DNA from: an uncultured Chloroflexota bacterium
Lineage (GTDB): Bacteria; Chloroflexota; Anaerolineae; Anaerolineales; Anaerolineaceae
Assembly: GCA_902786265.1 (NCBI GenBank)
Contig: CADACE010000017.1
Coordinates: forward strand, 61,776-125,775
Direction of reading: 5' to 3'
DNA length: 64,000 nt
Both the position numbers and the translations under genes were made by a program. Positions 16,805 through 24,131 of this stretch are shown piece after piece. The notes under the pieces were generated by a model that searched no databases, was not told where the DNA came from, and saw only the letters and a list, made by a program, of their open reading frames with translations. Position 1 is the first letter of the stretch, and each line of letters starts with the position of its first letter.

Positions 16805-18190
16805 ATGAAAAAAATTAAACTGACTTATATTGGCGGCGGCTCCAAGCTGTGGGCGCGTGTGTTTATGAATGATCTGGCTTTGACGGAAGGTCTCAGCGGC
16901 GAGATCGCGCTGTATGATATTGATCTGGACGCGGCAAGACGCAACCAGCGTATCGGTGAACGCATCAATGAACATCCGGATACGATTTCCAAATGGGATT
17001 ATGTGGTTTATGAGGATCTGGAGACAGCTCTGAGCGGGGCGGATTTCGTCGCCTGCTCTATTCTTCCCGGTACCTTTGACCAGATGGCAGTGGATGTTCA
17101 CACTCCCGAAAAGTACGGCATCTGGCAGTCGGTCGGGGATACAGCCGGTCCGGGCGGAATTCTGCGTGCCATGCGGACGGTTCCGATCTATGAAGGCTTC
17201 GCCAAAGCGATACGGAAATGCTGCCCGGATGCCTGGGTGATCAACCTCACCAATCCCATGACGATGTGCTGCAAGACGCTTTTTGACGTTTTTCCGGAAA
17301 TCAAGGCTTTCGGCTGCTGTCATGAGGTTTTCAACGCGGAGGATTTCCTCTGCTGCGTGATCAAAGAGCAGCTGGGCGTTCCCCGTCCGGACCGCCATGA
17401 ACTGGTCATTGATGCTTCCGGTATCAACCATTTCACCTGGATCACGGAAGCTCGCTGGAAGGATACCGATGTTCTTTCCCTGCTGCCGGGATTCATGGAA
17501 AAATTCTTTGATAAGGGATATGATGAAAAACCGGGATATCCTCCGGACGGATACAATGCGGATCCTTTCCATTACGGCAACAGGGTCAAGATGGACCTCT
17601 TCCGGAAATACGGTGTGCTGGCTGCCGCGGGTGACCGGCATCTGGTCGAATTTCTGCCGAACAGCCAATACCTTGCCGGTCCGGAGACCGTCGATCAATG
17701 GCTGTTCCATCTGACCACGGTGGATTACCGCAGGGCGGATCAGAAGAAAAAAATCGCGGAGCTGGAAGCCATCGCGGCCGGGGAGCTTTCCGCTCAGCCG
17801 CATAAGAGCGCGGAAGAGCTGATCGCCCTGATGAAGGCTATCCTTAGTTTCGGTACCGTGGTTTCCAACGCCAATACGGTCAACCGCGGACAAATGCGGG
17901 ATCTGCCGCTGGGCGCTGTGGTGGAGGTCAATCATGTCTTTGACAACAACTGTGTCCGCCCGATCCTCGCCAATCCGCTGCCCGCGCCGGTGGTCGATTT
18001 GCTGAAGCCCTGTGTGGAGAGTCTCGAGGAATGCTATCAGGGCATCAAAACGCGCGACCTAAACCGCATCTTCAATGCCTTCATGGCGCAGCCGATGGTA
18101 TGTGATCTTTCCCGGGCAGACGGAGAGAAACTCTTTCGGGAAATGGTGGAAGGTACCCGCGAATACCTCGATCCGTATTACGAACTCTGA
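16805..18190 (+). CDS. GH4 glycosidase, CHEV-motif alpha-galacturonidase (LplD-like)
   Basis: 461 residues of the NAD- and metal-dependent GH4 family. The N-terminal Rossmann motif is IGGGSKLWARVF, the conserved NLTNPM block follows, and the metal-binding cysteine motif reads C172-H173-E174-V175. The CHEV form is known from LplD-type alpha-galacturonidases; phospho-glucosidases and alpha-galactosidases of GH4 carry other residues after CH. Later SGINHFTW and the DRHLVEFLPN block are typical. It should release galacturonic acid from short alpha-galacturonides inside the cell. GAGGG lies before ATG 16805. It is divergent from the AraC regulator and followed by a 70-bp palindrome. Confidence 0.93.
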   Translation: MKKIKLTYIGGGSKLWARVFMNDLALTEGLSGEIALYDIDLDAARRNQRIGERINEHPDTISKWDYVVYEDLETALSGADFVACSILPGTFDQMAVDVHTPEKYGIWQSVGDTAGPGGILRAMRTVPIYEGFAKAIRKCCPDAWVINLTNPMTMCCKTLFDVFPEIKAFGCCHEVFNAEDFLCCVIKEQLGVPRPDRHELVIDASGINHFTWITEARWKDTDVLSLLPGFMEKFFDKGYDEKPGYPPDGYNADPFHYGNRVKMDLFRKYGVLAAAGDRHLVEFLPNSQYLAGPETVDQWLFHLTTVDYRRADQKKKIAELEAIAAGELSAQPHKSAEELIALMKAILSFGTVVSNANTVNRGQMRDLPLGAVVEVNHVFDNNCVRPILANPLPAPVVDLLKPCVESLEECYQGIKTRDLNRIFNAFMAQPMVCDLSRADGEKLFREMVEGTREYLDPYYEL

Positions 18191-18200
18191 GTCTACTATA

Positions 18201-18270
18201 TGCGGTACACCGGCACCTGATACAAGTGTACCTGTACAGGTACACTTGTATCAGGTGCCGGTGTACCGCA
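18201..18270. repeat. Perfect 70-bp palindrome (REP-like element, copy A)
   Basis: Bases 18201-18235 are exactly complementary to 18236-18270, with no loop. It contains the family core CGGCACCTGATACAAGTGTA. It lies between the GH4 stop and the 3' end of the RAYT gene and may also act as a transcription terminator or mRNA-end stem. Confidence 0.95.
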
Positions 18271-18286
18271 ACGCGCTTTCCTGCCG

Positions 18287-19042
18287 CTATGCAGACGCTG
18301 CTGACAATGCTCTTTGTATAGAACCTTTGCTGATGCCTGTCAGTCGTTCAATTTGACGAATTGACAGACCGTTTTTCTTCAGTAATCTGATGGCTTCATT
18401 TCGGGTTTCCCAGTCATAAGTCTGGAGTTTCATCCCGCTTTCTATGTTCAGTGTTTTTTTGATGATTGCTTTAGCCCATTCATCATCACGTTTGTCGCTT
18501 ATAAAGCCAATCTCGTCATTTTCATATTTTGCATTTAGAAAAGCTTCGTATTCTTCAAAACTTCCGATTAATTCCATAAGGATTTTTGTATCGACAAAAG
18601 ATTTTGGATGACCATAACTGCGGTAACTGCTCCATGGATACTCTGCGGCAGGACAGATATTTTTATCTTGCGGATTGTTGATTATGTAGCGAAAAACCGT
18701 ACACAAATAATCATCACCGTGAATTGCTTTGCTGGTATATCTGCTCTCGAACAGGTGCCCGGTACGCTGATATTTTCGATTGAACCATAGAGCATAGTTG
18801 CCGGCAAGCCTTTTCATGAACATGGGAATGTTTTGATCTCCTGCACATACAAGCAGATGAACATGATTTTCCATCAGGCAATAGGCGTTGATGGCAATTT
18901 TATGCTCCTCGCTGTATTGTTTCAGATTATTGAGAAAATGAATGTAGTCAGCGCGATCTTCAAAGATGATCTGTTTTCCATTACCGCGCAGGATCAGATG
19001 ATAATAACCTCTCTCACTGATTTCTCTTGATGTTACCGGCAT
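18287..19042 (-). CDS. REP-associated tyrosine transposase (RAYT, Y1/HUH family)
   Basis: 251 residues. The Y1-transposase domain has the HUH motif ENHVHLLV (H60, H62) and a candidate nucleophile in LAGNYALWFN (Y83), then TGHLFESRY and the typical FRYIINNP block. A C-terminal helix-turn-helix-like region follows (about 210-245, GLSIRQIERLTGISKGSI). AAAGGAG lies 6 nt before ATG 19042. Palindromic elements flank the gene on both sides. RAYTs are domesticated IS200/IS605-like enzymes that act on REP sequences; here the enzyme and its likely substrate repeats occur together. It appears intact. Confidence 0.93.
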   Translation of the reverse strand: MPVTSREISERGYYHLILRGNGKQIIFEDRADYIHFLNNLKQYSEEHKIAINAYCLMENHVHLLVCAGDQNIPMFMKRLAGNYALWFNRKYQRTGHLFESRYTSKAIHGDDYLCTVFRYIINNPQDKNICPAAEYPWSSYRSYGHPKSFVDTKILMELIGSFEEYEAFLNAKYENDEIGFISDKRDDEWAKAIIKKTLNIESGMKLQTYDWETRNEAIRLLKKNGLSIRQIERLTGISKGSIQRALSAASA

Positions 19043-19057
19043 GATTTTCTCCTTTAT

Positions 19058-19090
19058 GAGCGGTACATCAGCACCTGATATAAGTGTACT
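19058..19090. repeat. Half copy of the REP-like element upstream of the RAYT gene
   Basis: AGCGGTACATCAGCACCTGA and the following TATAAGTGTAC match one arm of copy A with a few changes; the second arm is missing or rearranged. It lies 16 nt upstream of the RAYT start. Confidence 0.7.
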
Positions 19091-19101
19091 ACATCAGCGC
19101 C

Positions 19102-19171
19102 AGCGGTACAATACCACCTGATACAGGTGTACCGCTGCCGGTACACCTGTATCAGGTGGTATTGTACCGCT
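19102..19171. repeat. REP-like palindrome with 33-bp perfect arms (copy B)
   Basis: The 33-bp arms 19102-19134 and 19139-19171 are exact complements around a 4-nt loop. The core differs slightly from copy A (ATACCACCTGATACAGGTGTACCG) but shares the CACCTGATAC part. It ends 4 nt from the brnQ stop codon and can act as its terminator. Confidence 0.9.
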
Positions 19172-19175
19172 TTTG

Positions 19176-20492
19176 TTACTGCGCCGAATGTCTTTTCCGC
19201 AGAACCAGGCCGATGACCAGACCGATGAATGCCGGAACGACCCAGCCGAGGCCGAGGTCAAAGAAGGGCAGGATCCTGCGTCCGATCCCTGCGGCCGCTG
19301 TGACACCCATAGCGTTGAAAAAGTCAAAGAGAGCTGCAGCGAAGGTAAAGGCGGTCACCCACACATATACGGTGCAGTCGTGTCCGAAGAGATTCCCGAA
19401 TATTGACAGAAAAATCAGCGTGATCACCAGCGGATAAATAAACATGAGGAAGGGTACGGCATAGCTGATAATGCTGGTCAGTCCCAGATTGGCAACGAGG
19501 AAAGAGAAGATCACAAATCCAACTGCCCAGCGGCTGTAATGCTTTCCACCGCTGAACATCCCGGCGAATGCCTGGCAGAGGCTGGTGACCAGGCCGATTG
19601 ATGTTTTCAGACAGGCAAGCGTCACCATGACCGCGAGGAAAATCTGCCCGACACTGCCGAAATAATGCCCGCTGATCTGTGCAAGCGCGATCCCGCCGTT
19701 GGCGCTGGTTTCGAACAGCCCGCGGCTCTGGGCACCGACCATACAGGTACCCAGGTAGATAAGTCCCATGAACAGACAGGAGAAAATTCCTGCCCGGATC
19801 GTGGAGCGGGTCACATCGACGCTGTCCGTGACACCCAATCCCCGGATTACATTGATGACGACGATGCCGAAGGCGAGACTGGCAATGGCGTCCATGGTGT
19901 TGTAGCCTTCCAGAAAGCCGGTGAAAAAAGCGCCCTGCTGATAGCCCTCATCCGGCGTTACAGATGTGACTGCGCCCATCGGAGAAAGCAGCGCTGTTAT
20001 GATCAGCGCACAGATAAAAACGAGGAAGAGCGGGTTGATGATTTTCCCGATCCAGGTCAGGATCCCGCTGGGTTTGAGCGAGAAGAAAAGAACGAGAGCG
20101 AAGAAGACCAGACTAAAAGCAGCCAGCCACAGTTTGCTCGTTCCCAACAGCGGTTCCAGCCCTATGGTGAATGAGGTCGTCGCGCAGCGCGGGATGGCGA
20201 AGAATGGACCGATGGTCAGGTAGAGCAGTGTAGTGAAGAACACGGCGTATTTATCGCTGACTCGGGAGGCAAGTTCCCGCAGTCCGTCTGAACGGGTGAT
20301 GCCGAAGGCGGCGATGCCGAGCAGCGGCAGACCTACTCCGGTGACAGCAAATCCGATGAACGCCGGCAGAAGGCTGCTGCCCGCCAGCTGTCCCATGTGA
20401 ACCGGGAAAATCAGGTTCCCCGCGCCGAAAAACATCCCGAAAAGCATGCTTGCTACTGAAATTGTTTCGATAACGGAAAGGTTCTTTTTCAT
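19176..20492 (-). CDS. brnQ: Branched-chain amino acid transport system carrier (LIVCS family)
   Basis: 438 residues with about 12 membrane segments. The N-terminal signature SMLFGMFFGAGNLIFPVHMG and the later PFFAIPRCATTSFTIG are diagnostic of BrnQ-type Na+/H+-coupled uptake of leucine, isoleucine and valine. AAAGGAG lies before ATG 20492. It is a single-gene unit whose 3' end abuts the REP-like palindrome. It has no functional link to the pectin genes. Confidence 0.95.
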   Translation of the reverse strand: MKKNLSVIETISVASMLFGMFFGAGNLIFPVHMGQLAGSSLLPAFIGFAVTGVGLPLLGIAAFGITRSDGLRELASRVSDKYAVFFTTLLYLTIGPFFAIPRCATTSFTIGLEPLLGTSKLWLAAFSLVFFALVLFFSLKPSGILTWIGKIINPLFLVFICALIITALLSPMGAVTSVTPDEGYQQGAFFTGFLEGYNTMDAIASLAFGIVVINVIRGLGVTDSVDVTRSTIRAGIFSCLFMGLIYLGTCMVGAQSRGLFETSANGGIALAQISGHYFGSVGQIFLAVMVTLACLKTSIGLVTSLCQAFAGMFSGGKHYSRWAVGFVIFSFLVANLGLTSIISYAVPFLMFIYPLVITLIFLSIFGNLFGHDCTVYVWVTAFTFAAALFDFFNAMGVTAAAGIGRRILPFFDLGLGWVVPAFIGLVIGLVLRKRHSAQ

Positions 20493-20614
20493 ATCCCGCT
20501 CCTTTATTTTATGTTATAAGGCAATTATAACGGATTATGTGGTTGCCGGGGTTGATTGCCATATCCGCAGGGGCGCACATGAGGGCGGTTCAATAAGAGG
20601 AAGCACAACCTGGT

Positions 20615-20653
20615 CAGTTCTGCTGATGCTGCGAAGCCGGCACAGCAGAACTG
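20615..20653. repeat. Interspersed hairpin repeat (copy 1), upstream of unknown gene
   Basis: Perfect 11-bp arms CAGTTCTGCTG / CAGCAGAACTG enclose a 17-nt loop containing AGCCGGCA. A near-identical copy in the opposite orientation relative to its gene lies at 59416-59454, next to the paralogous gene. Confidence 0.8.
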
Positions 20654-20684
20654 CACTGGTGTCACACGAATTTTATAAATACCC

Positions 20685-20713
20685 TTGACAATATTAGAAT
20701 ACAGTGCTAATAT
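20685..20713 (+). promoter_or_regulatory. Sigma-A promoter with operator-like repeats for the gene at 20762
   Basis: A perfect TTGACA (20685-20690), a 17-nt spacer and TAATAT (20708-20713) are seen. TATTAG in the spacer and CTAATA over the -10 form an inverted repeat, and TTGTAT/ATACAA pair around 20716-20741. The motif ATATTAGAA recurs upstream of the 967-residue gene (near 59660). Confidence 0.65.
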
Positions 20714-20761
20714 ATTTGTATTAGAATATATTGATATACAATAAAGGATGTTAGAACGAAA

Positions 20762-21877
20762 ATGGAAAGCACTGCGCTGCAGAAGGAATTTACGGATCAG
20801 GAAAGGGAAGAACTGTTCAGCCGGATGGAATCGGGTGAACAGTTTGACGCGTCCCCGGACGCGGAACCCCGGCTGGTTCTTCCGGAAGGCAGCGGTGATG
20901 TGCAGTATGATGAATATGGTTTTCCATTTGAAGAGGAAGGGATCTATAACAGCGCGCCGCTGGAATTTGAAGAAGTCACCCGCGCGCTGTGGGTCGTGAT
21001 AAGCAGCACGCATTACGCGGCTGTCCGTTACAACCGTCTTTCTCCGCTTTATTTCACACTGATGGGATATCTGGAAAAAGATATCAAACAGCTGGGAAGT
21101 TATTGTATAACCAAAGCGGTGCTGGAAAAGGGCGGGGAACAGTTCACGGGGCTGGACGGGATCGAGCTGAAGGAATTGTTCAGCATGGTCTCGGTCCATT
21201 TCCGCAAGTGTTGCATGGCCTACAACGATTTGCAGAAAAGCAATCAGGGGATGGATATGAACCTGGTAAGCTGGATCTTCCGTTGGGCGGTGCTTGCAGA
21301 CCGTCTGCGGGTCACACAGGAAAAAATCGACAAAATTAAGTCGGGAAAGCTCAATATCGACACACTCCTGGACCGTGCGAACGTTTATAAAGGGGAACCG
21401 CGCATGCAGCGTGAGGACAGCGCCCGCATGGTCAGCCCCCGGATGAGAAATTCCTCCCTGCCGATCATGAAATCTTATGCAAGAGAAATCAAAAAGCAGA
21501 AAGAAACGGCGGAAAAACAGGAACGCGCGATGCATCGGGAAGCGGAACGGGCGGCAAGGCGGCTCGAAAAGAGCGGGATCATCACTCCGGGAACGTATAA
21601 ACCTTCCGTTTACCACGCCCGGCCGGAGCCGAAACTTCCGGATATCGGGATGAACACAAATGAGCTGAGAAGGCTGATGATGGACGAGGCGAAAAGCCGC
21701 GGCGACATGGCGGAAGCCGGCATGATCGCGGCAGAAAGCCCGGAAAAATTAATTGAAAGATTCCAAAAATTTCAACGGGCAGAGAAGTCTTCCGCGCCGC
21801 CGGTAAGGGATCCGCGTTCCGGTCCTTCGGATGAGACCCGGAAGAAATTGCGGGAGAAGAGGAAGAAGAGAAAGTAG
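20762..21877 (+). CDS. Unknown protein, paralogue of the protein at 58216-59358
   Basis: 371 residues, no signal peptide and no membrane segment. An acidic N-terminus (1-65) precedes a helical domain (about 68-190), and a long basic coiled-coil-like tail ends in KKLREKRKKRK. Residues 91-186 align without gaps to 68-163 of the protein at 58216-59358 with about 29 identities by hand count, including NRL-P-Y, LGS, ITK, FRKC and RLR-TQ. No known family was recognised. The ribosome binding site is weak (AAAGGA 15 nt upstream), so the start is slightly uncertain. It has its own good promoter and is bounded by interspersed repeats. Confidence 0.75.
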   Translation: MESTALQKEFTDQEREELFSRMESGEQFDASPDAEPRLVLPEGSGDVQYDEYGFPFEEEGIYNSAPLEFEEVTRALWVVISSTHYAAVRYNRLSPLYFTLMGYLEKDIKQLGSYCITKAVLEKGGEQFTGLDGIELKELFSMVSVHFRKCCMAYNDLQKSNQGMDMNLVSWIFRWAVLADRLRVTQEKIDKIKSGKLNIDTLLDRANVYKGEPRMQREDSARMVSPRMRNSSLPIMKSYAREIKKQKETAEKQERAMHREAERAARRLEKSGIITPGTYKPSVYHARPEPKLPDIGMNTNELRRLMMDEAKSRGDMAEAGMIAAESPEKLIERFQKFQRAEKSSAPPVRDPRSGPSDETRKKLREKRKKRK

Positions 21878-21948
21878 GGAAAAGGATATAGGAAATAGGG
21901 AATAGTGCTAAAGCCGGGATCGGAGGATTTCGGCTGTTTTCGGTTGGA

Positions 21949-22025
21949 TTCGGAGACGGTTTCATGAGGCGCTTGCGCCGAATGGCTGTCCTCCCGCGTC
22001 GCAGGATGAGCGCCTCATTTGGAGT
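21949..22025 (+). repeat. Interspersed repeat of the GGATGAGCG type (copy 1)
   Basis: The segment with GAGACGGTTTC, TGTCCTCCCGC and GCAGGATGAGCGCCTC matches 23700-23775 and, on the minus strand, 58089-58153. It begins 72 nt after the stop of the unknown gene and also contains an inner GAGGCGC/GCGCCTC complementarity. Confidence 0.7.
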
Positions 22026-22719
22026 CAGCCCCACATGAAGTTGAAGCCTTCTTCCTTCCAAAACGGGAGGGCGCAGCTCCTGCTATGAATCTAAAACAGG
22101 CGCCCATCCTTACGCTGAGGGAGAACTCCCGCAGCGAAAAAAGAGTGCTTATTTGGGCAGTAAAGTGGGAGTCCAATCCTTTCGCCTTCAGAATATCAGT
22201 GCTTCCAAAGGTATTTTCCTCCTATAAGAACTCACTTTATAAATATTAATAAATTTCTAATACTTTTTCCCTTGACATTTTTACGCAATAATGTACAATT
22301 TTCATTACGAACTAATAGAATGTATATTTTATTTATTCATTAGTTCCTACAGAGCACGGTTTTTTCAATAAGGCTATAAGCTTTCTTAATAAGGTTGGTG
22401 CCGCGCGAGTAGTTCGTTTGAGTCTTGAGACACTGCGTAATGCGATTTGTTTGGTAAGGGTTTAGCATTGGTACTCTCTTTTCTTTGCACTTCAGTACAA
22501 TTGGTGTATTGAAGGCTTTTCTGTTTTTGTTCCCAGCGTTTTCCGTTCAAGGTTCTTAATAAGACTCACCCGCAGATTTTTGTTTTCAACCCCGGCGTCG
22601 CAGCTGCGGCGGTTACCTTATGTGTCTGTTGTTGGCGTTGTTTCCCGGATCTCAGATATATAGGGCTCTTGAAATTGTGCTCCTCTGATGGTAGAATATT
22701 AAACAGGGAGAAGGATTCA
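22026..22719. other. Gene-free AT-variable stretch
   Basis: About 690 bases with no convincing gene. Short open frames lack ribosome binding sites and family features. CTATAAGAACTCACTTT (22222-22238) recurs with one change at 56065-56081. The stretch looks like degraded sequence between mobile remnants. Confidence 0.5.
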
Positions 22720-23617
22720 ATGGATGGTATGCAGGATACTTCAAAGAAATATGAGAAACTCGAATTGAACCTTTAACGAATGATCTGTTGTTTCATATGG
22801 CGTTTACAAAGAATGAAACCGCATTGAAAAGTCTGCTCAGTTGTTTTCTGAATATTCCTGTTGAAGAAATGAAACATGTTGAGATTCTGAATCCCATGCA
22901 GTATTCGGAACGGATCGATTCGAAACTGACAGTGCTTGATTTGAAATTACATTTGAATGGCCAGAGAAATATATCCTGATTGAAATTCAGGTAAGATGTT
23001 TCCTGTACTGGACAGATCGGACACTTGCATATACCTGCAGGCAAATTGCGGATCAGGTGAATGGTGAAGGATTCCGTTATGATCTGATACAACCTGTTGT
23101 GCAGATCGCGATCATGGATCATACATTATTTCCGGAACACAGGCGCTTTCTGACAAAATATCAGCTGAGGGACGATGAAGGATTTGTTTATTCGGATAAG
23201 CTGGAATTTATTGTGATGGACCTGACCGCTATGGATGAAGCCAATCAGAATGAAGAAGATCAGGGATTATTGGAGTGGGCCGAGGCATTTAATGCCAATG
23301 ACTGGAATACGGTGGATCGGATTAGTAACGATGGTGTGCAGGAGGCAGTGAAAACAATGAGTATGATAATGTCAACGCCTTCGGAAAGGCAGAAAATTTA
23401 GGATCGCAGAATGGCGATCTGGGATTATAACACTTCCATTGCCGGCGCAAAAGCTGAAGGATATAATGCGGGGCATGAGGAAGGCTATAATGAAGGGGAA
23501 TCGAGATTGAGTGATTTGATATCCCGCCTGTCTGCACAAAAAAGGTTTGATGATATCATTCGCTGTACTTCCGACCCGGAATATCGGAAACAGCTCTATC
23601 AGGAATTCAATCTCTGA
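22720..23617 (+). pseudogene. Decayed Rpn/PD-(D/E)XK nuclease-family transposase
   Basis: A good ribosome binding site (GGGAGAAGGA) and start at 22720 open a frame that is broken near 22770 (stop TAA, then LTNDLLFHMAF in another frame), shifted again near 22957 (LHLNG then EKYILIEIQV in another frame), and stopped by TAG at 23399-23401 before DRRMAIWDYNTS. Joined, the pieces give a roughly 295-residue protein of the Rpn family, with the nuclease core VLDLKLHLNG and YILIEIQV and the typical WTDRTLAY..RQI, LEFIVMDL and C-terminal EGYNEGESRL repeats. These proteins promote RecA-independent recombination. Two frameshifts and one nonsense change make it a pseudogene. Confidence 0.88.
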
Positions 23618-23699
23618 TATTTTCTATGGTGATGTAAGACAATGCCTGGACCGCAGGCGGTCAAACTGTATTCAGAAATGTCAGAAACTGTGCGTTAGG

Positions 23700-23775
23700 T
23701 TCGGGGACGGTTCATCGAGAGGCCAGCCGAGAGAAACTCCTCTCTTATGCAAGGGATGAGCGTCCATTTGGATTC
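23700..23775 (+). repeat. Interspersed repeat of the GGATGAGCG type (copy 2)
   Basis: Carries TTCGGGGACGGTTC at one end and CAAGGGATGAGCGTCCATTTGG at the other in the layout of copies at 21949 and 58089, with a diverged middle. It lies 83 nt after the pseudogene and 58 nt before a REP-like element. Confidence 0.6.
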
Positions 23776-23833
23776 GCAGCGGAAGAACTGGCACTACATC
23801 TTCAGAAAACAGGGGCCAGAGTTTTGATTAGGA

Positions 23834-23905
23834 GCGGTACACCGGCACCTGATATAAGTGTACCTGCACCGCGACGGTACACATTGCATCAGGTGCCGAT
23901 GTACC
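23834..23905. repeat. REP-like element, imperfect palindrome (copy C)
   Basis: GGTACACCGGCACCTGATAT on one side pairs with ATCAGGTGCCGATGTACC on the other, around a diverged centre. The core matches copies A and D. The stretch to 24131 holds only the promoter of the next gene. Confidence 0.85.
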
Positions 23906-24036
23906 TTCGGGTTGAGTAAGCTGTCCCCTTCCCTATCGGTCAGGTACAAGCAGTTCTGTGGTATAGCAGGCGTGAAACAAAATTGTTCCTGTGTTAAAAA
24001 TTCTGAAATCCGTTTTAGGCATAAACTGTGTTATTT

Positions 24037-24066
24037 TTGATATAGTATATTTTTCCCGCATAATTT
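24037..24066 (+). promoter_or_regulatory. Candidate promoter for the 24132-28878 uronate operon
   Basis: TTGATA (24037-24042), 18 nt and TAATTT (24061-24066) stand 66 nt before the start at 24132 in AT-rich sequence. This is moderate evidence only. Confidence 0.45.
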
Positions 24067-24131
24067 ATACTTGACCATAGGATGCGTGTTTAAACTTCTA
24101 AAAAACCATCTCATACAGGAGGTAGTGCGCC

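Noticed and set aside
16664..17935. A 423-codon minus-strand open frame opposite the GH4 gene
   Set aside because: The GH4 motifs and ribosome binding site on the plus strand are decisive.
18201..19171. Repeated palindromes as a CRISPR array
   Set aside because: The units are unevenly spaced, separated by genes, and perfect palindromes; there are no regular spacers or cas genes.
20525..21616. A 363-codon minus-strand open frame opposite the unknown gene at 20762
   Set aside because: The plus-strand protein has a paralogue aligned in the same frame; the minus frame runs through a hairpin repeat.
22019..22249. A 76-codon open frame in the repeat-rich region
   Set aside because: No ribosome binding site, and it overlaps an interspersed repeat; likely chance.
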